Shown piece after piece: positions 1 to 9,167 of a stretch of 29,054 bases of DNA. The stretch is from Basidiobolus ranarum. Lineage: Eukaryota; Basidiobolomycota; Basidiobolomycetes; Basidiobolales. A program made the position numbers and the translations under genes. A model generated the notes under the pieces. That model was not told the origin of the DNA. It saw only the letters and a list, made by a program, of their open reading frames with translations, and ran no database searches. The stretch is from the NCBI GenBank assembly GCA_040143965.1, contig JASJQH010006983.1:1-29054 (forward strand). The letters are read 5' to 3'. Each line of letters begins with the position of its first letter. Positions within the stretch are counted from its first letter, which is position 1.

Positions 1-311
1 TGTTTGGGTCGAGTTTGATGACTATATTCACCGTGTCTCCTGCGCCCATGCTCTGCGTGATGTTTCGTCTTTTCGTCAGCGGGAAGCTCACTATGATGAT
101 CTGGTTCTTTCGCACCGGTATTAGCGATAGTAGATGCAGTAGGTGTATGAGTGACTGCCTCGTGTTGGTGACGACTAAGGTTCGTCGAATTTCTCAGGTA
201 TATGGAGGCTGTATCTTGGGATATATCCTTAGTCATGGTACCCGATACATTGGCGTAAATTATGGTCCACAACATCAATACTCCGATTAAAAAGCCGTCG
301 ATCCGAGGCAT
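1..311 (-). CDS. secreted His-rich protein, 5' part only (runs off left edge)
   Basis: On the minus strand a reading frame opens with ATG at 311 and stays free of stops for 103 codons to the window edge, so only the N-terminal part is present. Residues 1-24 look like a signal peptide: a short polar start (MPRIDG), a hydrophobic core (FLIGVLMLWTIIYA) and a small-residue cleavage region (NVSG). Two N-glycosylation sequons follow (N41-S-T and N44-L-S). The mature region is polar, Thr/Ser-rich, then strongly histidine-rich, with ten His between residues 48 and 98 mixed with Lys, Arg and Glu. I do not recognise the family. Entry into the secretory pathway is well supported; metal binding by the His-rich part is only a guess. 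The hydrophobic segment could also be a membrane anchor. An intron or the rest of the gene lies left of base 1. Confidence 0.55.
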   Translation of the reverse strand, partial: MPRIDGFLIGVLMLWTIIYANVSGTMTKDISQDTASIYLRNSTNLSRHQHEAVTHTPTASTIANTGAKEPDHHSELPADEKTKHHAEHGRRRHGEYSHQTRPK

Positions 312-991
312 GCTTAGAAGAAGCATTGATGTATAAACGTTTCTAGGGTTATTCTATTGGCTTCTTAATCCCAAACAATATTCTAGGTAAATTTGGGCGA
401 AAAAGAGGCTAGTTAATGTACAGGTAAGGCCCAGTTAAATGAAGATGAACACTGTTACTTTGAAGTGGCAGGTAACAGAGAAATTAATAGGGTTAAAGTA
501 GAGTTAAGATATTAGAGAACTACAGGCAGGCGAGGAGCTGGGTGCATCTATATATATTTGGCTGAGGCGCATTAGCTCACCTCCCCGATGTCTCATGCAC
601 GATGCTCAAGATAGGACTGACTAGTAACTGTAAATGCAAATCAATATTGTAGGGGAGAATAGTATCTTCAAACTGAATCACAATGCATACCACATTGTCT
701 CTCATAAAGTATTGCTTCAACTCAAAGGTAAATATGCATTTATTGTGACCCAAATTGAAACATCGTGCCAAATGACTACCACCGAGCCTGTGATTGACTC
801 GGGATTGTTTCGTCTTCGACAATGATATTGTGAGTATGCACAATTCCCGTTGAAACAATCGATGGGATGGTTTATTGGAATGGCGGCTGGATTGGTCGAG
901 GAAATCCGAAATAAAAATTACAAGAACTGCGCGTGTCATTATGATATAAACTTTATGTAACTGATATACAGGCATTTGGTGAAAATTAGAG
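312..991. other. intergenic: promoter of left gene and 3' flank of RlmN gene
   Basis: No convincing gene is seen here. The stretch lies upstream of the partial minus-strand gene and downstream of the RlmN stop codon. On the minus strand AATAAA motifs occur at 871-876 and 738-743, about 115 and 250 nt past the RlmN stop, and could serve as its polyadenylation signals. A TATATATATA-like run near 549-557 is a possible TATA element but lies about 240 nt from the left gene's ATG, so its use is uncertain. Confidence 0.4.
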
Positions 992-2233
992 CTATTGTAT
1001 GTTACACTGAGGAGCTGCAGACACTTCCTTAGTGCCAGGAGACATAAGATCTTCAATGTCCGCCGTGCTACAATCGCCCTTGTTCTTTCTCTCAGCTTGG
1101 GTTTCGAGCACAAGCTGCCCGCAAGCTCCAGAGACATCTTGTCCCTTTTCCTGACGGACAGTACAGCGGATGTTGTATTCGCTCTTTAGGATATTCTTGA
1201 AATTAATGATGCTTTCCATTTTAGGTGCGCTGAATTCTATCTCTGGACTGTAGATGGGATTCCAAGGAATAAGATTTACTGTGACATTTCTATGTTTCAA
1301 AAGTTCACCCAGTTCATGGATATGTTCAGGAAGATCGTTGACTCCGGATAATAGCACATATTCAATAAAGACTTTGTTCCCTGTCTTCTCTTGATAGGTG
1401 TCAATAGCTCCCATTAGTTTATCCATTCTATACTGACGAGCACTAGGGACTAGCTTTTCACGGACCTCTTGGTTAGGAGCGTGCAAAGAAAGGGCCAGAG
1501 ATACCTTGGGTAAATCAGTTGCGAGTTTTAAGATGTAGGGGATAATACCGACAGTAGATACGGTTACTCGGGAAGGTTTGAGTCCAAAGTAACGAGGATC
1601 AATCATAAGGCTGACCGCCTGTGAGACACTTTTGTAATTATTAAGTGGTTCTCCCATTCCCATGAAAACAACGTTACGGATGTCTGCTTCTTTTTTAGCG
1701 TGCATCAATTGTTCAATAATTTCAGCTGCGGTTAAACTGCCTTGAATCCCCATTGTACCGGTTGCACAAAAAGTACAAGCCATCTGACAACCAACTTGGC
1801 TAGAGATGCATAAGGTGGCTCTTCTGCTGATTCCATCCGCGACCAGTTTTGGTTTTGTGCCGGGTTCAGAAGGATTTTCTTCGTTTTCTTCAGCCTCAGG
1901 TGTGGGTTTGAAACTTAATGGTTCATAGAACATAATGACAGACTCTACTTCCAAACCATCTTGCAAACGAACGACTAGTTTAATCGTATCACCCGATTTG
2001 GACTCTTTTTTGTGGATAACTTTGCTAGTACTAAGTACATAATTCTGTAATAAATGTTCCTTGGCTTTTTTTGGAAAATCCACAATGTCATCAAAATCAG
2101 TAGTAGAACGGTTAATCAAATGAGAATATAAATTATGCAAATGTTGTGGACGAATCTTCAATTCTTCAAAAGTTTCTTGTACCGAAACTTGGTCGAAGAT
2201 TGACGGAGGATTTAAGGTTCTTTTAGGTGGCAT
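992..2233 (-). CDS. rlmN: RlmN-family radical-SAM RNA adenine-C2 methyltransferase
   Basis: This is a 413-residue intronless radical-SAM enzyme of the RlmN/Cfr family. In bacteria RlmN methylates C2 of A2503 in 23S rRNA and of A37 in some tRNAs. The [4Fe-4S] cluster motif CxxxCxxC is C149-C153-C156. The SAM-binding MGMGEP motif is at 191-196. Both mechanistic cysteines are in place: C142 in ATLCISSQVGC and C371 in SGACGQL, equivalent to C118 and C355 of the E. coli enzyme. The N-terminal helical domain fills about 1-100. An acidic, Pro-rich insertion (about 108-137, PEAEENEENPSEPG) precedes the core. The N-terminus has acidic residues early and no clear mitochondrial presequence, so the compartment and substrate are open. 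A polar tail of about 35 residues follows the core. The start at 2233 lies just downstream of an A-rich (minus-strand) leader. The gene is divergent from the HAM1-like gene. Confidence 0.93.
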   Translation of the reverse strand: MPPKRTLNPPSIFDQVSVQETFEELKIRPQHLHNLYSHLINRSTTDFDDIVDFPKKAKEHLLQNYVLSTSKVIHKKESKSGDTIKLVVRLQDGLEVESVIMFYEPLSFKPTPEAEENEENPSEPGTKPKLVADGISRRATLCISSQVGCQMACTFCATGTMGIQGSLTAAEIIEQLMHAKKEADIRNVVFMGMGEPLNNYKSVSQAVSLMIDPRYFGLKPSRVTVSTVGIIPYILKLATDLPKVSLALSLHAPNQEVREKLVPSARQYRMDKLMGAIDTYQEKTGNKVFIEYVLLSGVNDLPEHIHELGELLKHRNVTVNLIPWNPIYSPEIEFSAPKMESIINFKNILKSEYNIRCTVRQEKGQDVSGACGQLVLETQAERKNKGDCSTADIEDLMSPGTKEVSAAPQCNIQ

Positions 2234-2851
2234 GTTGACGTTAAGTTATTGCACGCTTGAGGGGAGTTTCACTAATACTTTTACACTGGGAATTTTTTTA
2301 TTTTTTTTATTTTTCACTTTTTCGTTTTTTCACCAGTTAAAATCCATATTGTGGGGGTCATAGGCGGGGGAATGTATTATGTGACAGATTTAGATCTTTA
2401 AATACCATAGCTTTGCGATTCCACGTGGAGTACATGAAATCGAAGTCGCAATACTATAGAGATAAGAATGATTTTCCATCACTGGATTGATGTATGCTAG
2501 TGACCATCAACTTATCCATTTCTGCACAATGAGAAGAGAGTACTTAGGTATGTTAAATGGACATCATAAATGGAAATGATTGGACAAAGAATGTAGACAA
2601 CTCATTCCCAACCATCACCTCTGAGCTCAGTAGGTTCACCGCACACTGCTTACTAATTATACAGTGCATTTCACAAAACTGATTTCTAGATAGCTTCCCA
2701 GATGGGGGCTAAAGCTTCTCATTAACAATATCCAGTGATTCCTAATATTGGACTTCATATCTATTTTAAACCAGGAATATGATGAGGCTGCATACTTTCC
2801 AATAAAAGTTAAAACTTAACTCTTAATACATTCCCACTACACTTGTAATTC

Positions 2852-2871
2852 ACGTCACATAGGTGACGTCA
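2852..2871. promoter_or_regulatory. CRE/ATF palindrome TGACGTCA inside a larger inverted repeat
   Basis: A perfect 8-bp CRE (TGACGTCA) occupies 2864-2871, 72 bp before the HAM1-like ATG. It overlaps a larger inverted repeat, ACGTCAC (2852-2858), four-base spacer, GTGACGT (2863-2869), so a second ACGTCA half-site lies in opposite orientation. CRE-type sites are bound by ATF/CREB bZIP factors (Atf1-Pcr1 in fission yeast), which act in stress and nutrient responses. Regulation of the downstream gene by such a factor is inferred from position. Confidence 0.5.
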
Positions 2872-2894
2872 ATTGAAGTCAACTTGTTGCTTGC

Positions 2895-2904
2895 TATATA
2901 TATA
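2895..2904 (+). promoter_or_regulatory. TATA box of the HAM1-like gene
   Basis: An uninterrupted TATATATATA run lies 39-48 bp before the ATG at 2943 and 24 bp after the CRE. Its position fits a TATA element with a very short 5' leader. Confidence 0.5.
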
Positions 2905-2942
2905 GTGATGCACATTCTCTTGGTATCTGATATACTTTCAGA

Positions 2943-5084
2943 ATGGAACATCAACACAATACCACAACAGACATCCCAACATCTCGTCCGCTTACAAAGG
3001 AGCAAGAAGCGCTTCAAACGAAAGAGCATATTACCGAGATAATGCAAGCTGCTCAAGAAGGGTCACTCCCTACGACCGCTCAATTGACTAATGTCATCGA
3101 AAAAATTCAGGAAGAAAACTCACTCCATCAAGCTGCAGAAGAAATGAGTCCAACGGGTAGGAGAGTAATGGCTGATACTGAGAATCTCTTGGACTCAACC
3201 AAGAAGCTATTGAGTGAGAAAAATGCTGACGATCAACTACAAAATGTAATCTACCACTCTAAAAAAAGCGGGATAGGGGCAAGCTCTGTGGATGAAATTT
3301 CTCATGCTAACAATCAACTAACTGGGACTGTAGAAGAAGCGAGAACACTCCTATCTGAAGGAGCTGATAAGATTACCAGAGTAGGGTGGTTGATCGTCAC
3401 TTCTCCTCAACTCCGCCGTCTGATGAATGATATTACTTCTATATTTCAAGAATTTGTTGCTGACAATGTTCCACAACATCCAGAGTCGAACAAAAACGTC
3501 GTAACTTCAGTCGGTTCAGAGTACACAGGATCCTTTAAAATTCCACAAGAACAAGAAGTGCCAGTGGGAGAGGTTGGTAAACGTATGCAAGAAACTTTGC
3601 GACAGAGTGAGACACCTCTCTACGAAAGTGTGAAAGAAACGGCAAGACCATATGTTGAGCAGGCGGAAGATGGGAATATGCCCATAAAAGAAGCTGCTGA
3701 AGAGACGCTACAGGAAATGAAGCAAGGGATTCAACAGCGACTGCAGAATGTCCACCTTTCATCAGCTCAAAAAGATCACTTAATCAACCGTATCAAGGAA
3801 GTGCTCCGTGAACTTCAAAAAAACCCAGAATTCCAGGAAGTCATTGATGAATTAATAAATATTGTCAGCACCTTAAAATCACATGGTATGGCTATTCAGT
3901 CACAGGTAGTTGAAACTGTTCAATCCAAGAAAGAAGAGGGTGAGGACGACTTGAAAATTGCTCGTTCTAACGCTAAGGAGCTAATTGAAAAATTCGCTGA
4001 AAATAAATCGCTGGATCCCTTGAGCAACACAATCAAGGAATTAACCGAAGAACTATCCAAAGACGAAGAATTGTCTTCATTTACGGGAGATGTTAGAGAA
4101 TTTCTCCAGCGTTCTGTTCGGGAATATGAGTTTATCGATCAGCCAGGGTACATGGAAGAAGCACGAAGTCTATATGATAGAGGACAAAATATCTTGGATA
4201 GAAAATATCGAGATTATTTCCAAAATATTAGCAATGAAGCTGCTGATTTTATTCAGGCTTTACAGCACGATCGTACTACTCAAGCATTTACACGTGATCT
4301 AGAGAACCTGACCAGAGATATTTTCCTGGATGAGAGTGGCCAACCAACCATCAAGTATGACCTCGTTAGAGACTTTGTTAAATTGGTTCCAACTATTGCA
4401 AAGAAGTTAGAATACTGTCCACTCCCGCGAGTGGAGAACTCAGACGAACAGTTCAACATAATACTTGACAACATAGTTCTAAAGTGTTCCAACATAACCC
4501 CAGATTATATCAGTGTTAAAACTGATACAGTATTGGACACCAAAGCTGACAGCGACCAAAATATTCACAACAATGTTTACATCAAGTTCGAAAATATTCA
4601 AGTAGAAGCAAAAAACATGGCTTTCTATTACAAGAAAAAAACCTTCCCCAAGATGTCAGACGTTGGATACGTAGACCTCGTCATGCCTGACGATGGTATA
4701 TCGATGGATATGAAGTTGAACACGACTCCTGCACCCGATCCAGTAACTAGCCAAAGCCATGCCTATCAAGTACAGGATGTCAGCACATCGGTGAAGGATC
4801 TAAAACTCAAGATTCATAATTCCAAGCATGATATTCTATACAAGTTACTCTCCCCAATTATCAATTCAAAAGTGAAAAAGGTCGTTCAAGAGCATGTTTC
4901 CTTCAAAATACGCGAAGTGATGATGAGATTGGATGAACAACTGACAAAGATCATGGAGAACGCTAAAGCCCAAGGAAACTCTAGCTTATTGAAAGATAAC
5001 GATGAAACCTCTCGACTGTCTAAAAATCCTATCCCAGATTGGGGATCTCGAGCATATGATTTAAAAGAGCCAACAGCAACATGA
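2943..5084 (+). CDS. HAM1-like protein (HAM1 N- and C-terminal domains)
   Basis: This is a single-exon protein of 713 residues. It resembles the fungal HAM1-like proteins defined by the HAM1_N and HAM1_C families. These are unrelated to the Ham1 nucleotide pyrophosphatase, and their biochemical role is poorly known. Residues about 1-470 are highly charged and mostly helical with few hydrophobic segments, including a typical SPQLRRLMNDITSIFQEF stretch near 150-170. From about 490 to 650 the pattern changes to alternating beta-type sequence (LPRVENSDEQFNIILDNIVL, then DVGYVDLVMPDDGISMDMKL), reminiscent of lipid-binding BPI/SMP-like folds. A basic and helical tail follows. There is no signal peptide or membrane span, so a cytosolic or membrane-peripheral place is likely. 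Lipid binding is an inference. AATAAA at 5200-5205 is a candidate poly(A) signal. The gene is convergent with the Arf GEF. Confidence 0.82.
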   Translation: MEHQHNTTTDIPTSRPLTKEQEALQTKEHITEIMQAAQEGSLPTTAQLTNVIEKIQEENSLHQAAEEMSPTGRRVMADTENLLDSTKKLLSEKNADDQLQNVIYHSKKSGIGASSVDEISHANNQLTGTVEEARTLLSEGADKITRVGWLIVTSPQLRRLMNDITSIFQEFVADNVPQHPESNKNVVTSVGSEYTGSFKIPQEQEVPVGEVGKRMQETLRQSETPLYESVKETARPYVEQAEDGNMPIKEAAEETLQEMKQGIQQRLQNVHLSSAQKDHLINRIKEVLRELQKNPEFQEVIDELINIVSTLKSHGMAIQSQVVETVQSKKEEGEDDLKIARSNAKELIEKFAENKSLDPLSNTIKELTEELSKDEELSSFTGDVREFLQRSVREYEFIDQPGYMEEARSLYDRGQNILDRKYRDYFQNISNEAADFIQALQHDRTTQAFTRDLENLTRDIFLDESGQPTIKYDLVRDFVKLVPTIAKKLEYCPLPRVENSDEQFNIILDNIVLKCSNITPDYISVKTDTVLDTKADSDQNIHNNVYIKFENIQVEAKNMAFYYKKKTFPKMSDVGYVDLVMPDDGISMDMKLNTTPAPDPVTSQSHAYQVQDVSTSVKDLKLKIHNSKHDILYKLLSPIINSKVKKVVQEHVSFKIREVMMRLDEQLTKIMENAKAQGNSSLLKDNDETSRLSKNPIPDWGSRAYDLKEPTAT

Positions 5085-5493
5085 ACAATGCTGATCGGAT
5101 CATTAATCTGCCTGAGGATGCTAGAGAATGCTTTACAATTTGCAATCAATCCGTAACATAGTTTTTTAGCTCAGATGGCTCAAGTGGCGTTTGTAAGTAA
5201 ATAAAAATATCCCGATTAATGCAAAGTATGTATACTATCAAATAAGTGGACAAAATGGGGGGTTATATTTGGTTAAATGGACAAGTTCAAAAAGTAATCA
5301 AAACTGTTCTCTATGGAAGTTACCAGGTGAGATTCAATTTTACAATGGATAACGGGAAACAACAATTGAGAGGTAAAAGATCGACGGTAGTTACATATAT
5401 ATATAGTGAATATAAATTGAAATCAGTACAAGAAAAAAGAATGAATGTGATTTTTGGTGTCTTTTTAAGAGATCAAGACCTAGAAAGGATCAC
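5085..5493. other. convergent intergenic region (two 3' flanks)
   Basis: This stretch lies between the stops of the HAM1-like gene and the minus-strand Arf GEF. It contains AATAAA at 5200-5205 for the former. An 83-codon plus-strand frame at 5246-5497 shows no domain or composition typical of a gene and is not accepted. Confidence 0.4.
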
Positions 5494-7981
5494 CTAACTA
5501 TGACACTTCTCCATGGCCATTTCGGAGATGACAAGATCTGCTTCAAGAATCTCTTTATAGCATCGCCATTTTTGAAATTCCAAATAAGTTTCTTTAAGAC
5601 GACGTGTAATATCTGCGGCAGTATCAATGGCTCTTTGTTGAGTACGACGTTGAAGTGGAATCATAACTGAGATTTGCTTCTGGAGAAGGCCGTTGGTGTC
5701 CAGTAGTGTCTGACATTTTAGAATTCGCGTATTTAGATCCTCGATGTGGCTCTATAACAAGTAATGTATGATGGTTAGATAAACTCTCATATAGATCTAA
5801 TTTTGTCTTCTCTATTTGTTTGATGAATACCTGAACTAAGATGTGCCGTTCGAGTTCCTCTTGGGCAATTTCAGATAACGAGAGCTCCGATACTTTATTT
5901 TTAGCTAGCTCATCGGTACCGCGCGGTTTAATTCCAACCGTTTCAAAGGCAGCGATGTAGTTGACTTTGGCCATCCAATCGATCATCTCTTCCTCCGAAT
6001 CGAATCGAAACAAATATTCTCGCTTCGTTGGAGCTACAAGACGAAAGACATATGGGTACGTGTTGTAGTCTTTATCAATCAGACCTATGCAATTCTTTGT
6101 TGATATAATTGAATGTGGCTTAGCAGAAGGAACCAATCCCTAGATAATGAAGAGATGTTAAATAGATATCGTTGCGAAGAAACGACAGAAGAAACCTACG
6201 GTATGATTACCACTATGGCTCTTTCCATTTGGTTTGCTCGAGGGGCCTTCTTGGAAAAATATCAACTGACTACCGCTCAAAACCATCCACAGCTTCTTCC
6301 AACTGCGAATATTGGCGCGCTTTCCACCATGTGTCAGATCGCACTTTCTTCTAACGATGCCGGCTTTGATGCACTTTAGAAAAGTAAAAGAGTCCTCATG
6401 CTCATGAGCAGTCAAGAGTTTAGGTATCGCTACCTGGGAAGGATTGCTCTCTGAGTGATGATTATTGCCAGGAAGTGGAGATTTGTTGGAACTACTTTTA
6501 AGTTTGAAAGCAGTTTTAAGGAAAGCCTCTCGTAGGATAGACTGAGAGCCACGGTAGGTGTATTGGCCACGCTCTGGTTCGAATAAGCTTATTTTAGAAG
6601 CAAGAACATCAGTCGCAAAATGTGCTGACACCTATTGTAGAAATCAGTAAATACTCTATCTTTCTCCAATTCTACATAGATTTATCTTAACATTACATCA
6701 TAAGAGTTAGGGGCGATAGAACCACTGTTTTTATCCAGCATCCTCCGCAACCAAGAAACCTTCGGTGGCTTCGGTTTATTTTCGGAATTAATCTTTTCTC
6801 CATATGAAAATTCAACAGTAGTTACATTATCATATAGAATCTACAAAAGTGAAAACCGTTATAAAGCAATCTTGATGAGAATTCTAACGATAGTAAATTA
6901 CCTCAAGAATTTCTGGAGCTATAATCTCGCCTTGTTCTAGCATCCGTGTCTGACGAACATACTGTTGTTTCGACATCTTTTGCTTGACATGCTTATTATG
7001 AGCGTCAGTATGCAAAAGCATCAACGAAAAAGCTACCGAATAAACAACGTCTTCGAAATATTTAGTATATTGTATAGTGATTGTTCATGACAAAAAGAAG
7101 CACTTACCTGGAAGAAGAAAAAGGTATGGATTTTCTGAATGGTATTTTTGAGCAAATACTTGCATGACCCTATCAATTTGTTGAGCCTCCTTTGGAAGTT
7201 CGTATTGAGCCAGAAATTTCCTTAGATTTATGAAATGTTAAATGAAAAACATGAACACCCCAAAATATGAACACGATTTACTAACCTTAATGCCATATCA
7301 ATAGGCTCGCCAACAAAACTAAATTCCTTCATCAGTTTGTCTATAGAGGAGCCTTCTGTTTGATCTCTATTAATTCCCAAGGTTTAATATTTGAAAGTAA
7401 TACAGGTGAAAAAAAAATATTACTTGGATAATGTGGTAGGTGTAGCATCTACTTCCGGTGCGGCAAGAAGAGTTTCATTTGATGTCTTTTCAAGTGACTG
7501 TACATGGTTGGGGTTATTTTCTACACTTTCTTTAGATGTGTCGTCTATAAAAGATAGAAGTTGGTAGACATTCTACATGTTCGTATATATACGTAAACAA
7601 CATACCGCAAACATCCAGCGTAGATGGATCATTATTAACAGTAGATACAGTTTCCTCTTGAGTTCCAGACTCTTCAACTTCTTCAATCGTTACAGATATA
7701 GTAAGTTTAGAGGCGCGACGAGTAAGTGGGTCTTCAAAAATTTCATTAGCAGAAATACGCTTTTTAGCTGCGTCTGCAGCCTGAGCTTTCCGGTCAAGCA
7801 CTGATATGAAATTGACGTCCCCAAGGTCAAAAGATAATGAATTTGGGCGTTGGTTTAAGGGTAGGGTTCGGGTAAAAGTGGCGATAGTTGTGGTGCGATT
7901 TACTCGAGTTTCCTTTGGCGAATCTTTGGTATATGGTGGGGGTGCTTCGAATAAGGCATTGCTTACATTGGTAGAGGCCAT
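5494..7981 (-). CDS. Sec7-PH-coiled-coil Arf guanine nucleotide exchange factor (EFA6/PSD-like), 9 exons
   Basis: Exons on the minus strand: 7981-7606, 7544-7424, 7366-7286, 7220-7108, 7050-6902, 6840-6697, 6631-6200, 6139-5831, 5751-5494. All junctions are GT-AG and in phase and give 660 residues. Sec7 domains catalyse GDP/GTP exchange on Arf GTPases at membranes. The second half of Sec7 is clear: FSFVGEPIDMALRKFL (181-196), EAQQIDRVMQVFAQKY (about 203-218) and the Arf-binding LLHTDAHN (242-249). The first half, which should carry the catalytic glutamate loop, is very divergent; E170 in LSKDQTEG is the only candidate. A PH domain spans about 418-538, with the conserved tryptophan at 527 (EMIDWMAKV), split by an intron. 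The final ~100 residues are a charged coiled coil. This Sec7-PH-coil order is that of EFA6/PSD and yeast Yel1, which act at the plasma membrane. Residues 1-150 are low-complexity. The gene is divergent from Dbf4. Confidence 0.88.
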
Positions 7982-9167
7982 ACGAAACTAGTATATAATG
8001 AACGTTACTTAAAAGGACGGTTATTAAACACTGCAGAAAAGGTGACTCAAAACCAGAGAAAAAGAATCCCAAAACTGATATTTACAAAAGTTGGAAAAGT
8101 GTTAAGAGTAGATGGGGGAAAAGGCCAGAATCAATCAGGTTGGGTTAATATATTAATATTTCGATGGGTATTTTTTTTACAGGAAATGGAAGATATTATA
8201 TTTAAGTATCTGACAGCTGGTGACATCTCTGCTTAAGCATTGCCATTTTTCGTAATTGGTGTCGGCTGTGTTCCATGACTCGGTCAATATAGGCAGACTT
8301 CCAATGAATTATGTCACCGAACCAAATGTAGAAGAAATGGCTAATTTGTGGATAAAATGGAGAAATCAAATATCGACAATTGGGGTCGGGTCGAGATTGG
8401 TAGTGAGGTCAATAGACTGACTAACCCGAAGGAGAGAGCTGGGCAACTGCTCAACAGCTCTGATCCATATGCGGAGAATATGTTTTGCAATGATCGGATT
8501 GTTCTGTAAACATGGGTTGATTCATGGATTGATTCGAGCATTTCCTATTTGGAAAAGCATCCATATCTCTATGTCTAGAACAAAGAGGAATGGTGATTAG
8601 ATGAATGCGCATGTTGGCTGTATGGTTAGTGTCTTGTTTAGTGATTCTCGTGATTCTCGGAATCAACAAACAGCCCCAAGGTGCGTTGGGTCGTGAGTGT
8701 ATTGAGGAGCTAGAATATGACAAAGGTACGATGCCAGCCTTTCCAGTGCTTTCACAAAGCAGTCGTGTGCTGTTGCTTCTTCGGCATTTTACCGTCATCT
8801 GTTGTTGTGCATTAATTGAATGCGTTCTATGTCTCAGCTTACTTCTCGACTCGGTGAAACAAATTGCGGACCATGGTCATTACGGTTAATCACGATTTCA
8901 TCAGCAGTGCCCATCGACTAATAATCGGCATTAATCAGATGGAACTGAAACAACTTAGCATCTAAGAGTTGTTGTTTGTTTTGAACAATATCTTGATTAT
9001 TCCAATGGACATTACTTTTTCTTATTGAAAAGCAAAAATGGCATCATGATGGGTAGAAAATGATGGATAAAACCTGATAGCACTCACGCGGTATTGTGAG
9101 AATTATCTAATAGTATATTTAGTTGGTTTTGGTTTGACACGCGCTTCATTCGCAAAGTTTATTGAGT
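7982..9167. promoter_or_regulatory. divergent intergenic promoter region, Arf GEF / Dbf4
   Basis: About 1.2 kb lies between two divergent starts. No supported gene is seen. A 94-codon plus-strand frame at 8605-8889 with two hydrophobic stretches has no recognisable homology and is left out. A 9-bp perfect tandem duplication (GTGATTCTC, 8641-8658) is present. The Dbf4-proximal end holds a TATA-like TATATTT at 9114-9120 and two ACGCG cores. Confidence 0.4.
9086..9143. promoter_or_regulatory. two MCB-like ACGCG cores and a TATA-like element upstream of Dbf4
   Basis: ACGCG occurs at 9086-9090 and again at 9139-9143, 53 bp apart and within 82 bp of the Dbf4 ATG. The MluI cell-cycle box (ACGCGT) is the MBF binding site of G1/S genes in yeasts; here only the five-base core matches, since the sixth base is G or C. 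TATATTT lies between them at 9114-9120. Cell-cycle control is plausible for this gene but inferred. Confidence 0.35.

Larger units (their letters stand above)
2234..2942. promoter_or_regulatory. divergent intergenic promoter region, RlmN gene / HAM1-like gene
   Basis: About 700 bp separates two divergent start codons and contains no plausible gene. On the RlmN side, a T-rich run at about 2293-2330 reads as an A-rich tract on the coding strand, 60-100 nt before the ATG, the kind of poly(dA:dT) element that keeps nucleosomes off fungal promoters. On the HAM1 side a cAMP-response-type palindrome and a TATA box are listed separately. Confidence 0.45.

Noticed and set aside
577-1137. 186-codon minus-strand frame overlapping the RlmN C-terminal end
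   Set aside because: It overlaps the conserved RlmN coding end in another frame, and its product shows no domain and a non-coding-like composition.
992-2233. RlmN as bacterial contamination or a very recent bacterial transfer
   Set aside because: It is embedded between fungal genes on the same sequence, has local-looking base composition and a fungal-type promoter. Transfer age needs a phylogeny.
5246-5497. 83-codon plus-strand frame between HAM1-like and Arf GEF genes
   Set aside because: It overlaps the Arf GEF stop, has no domain, and sits in AT-rich 3' flanking DNA.
8605-8889. 94-codon plus-strand frame with two hydrophobic stretches
   Set aside because: It has no recognisable family, no promoter element at the right distance, and lies in a divergent promoter region; chance cannot be excluded.
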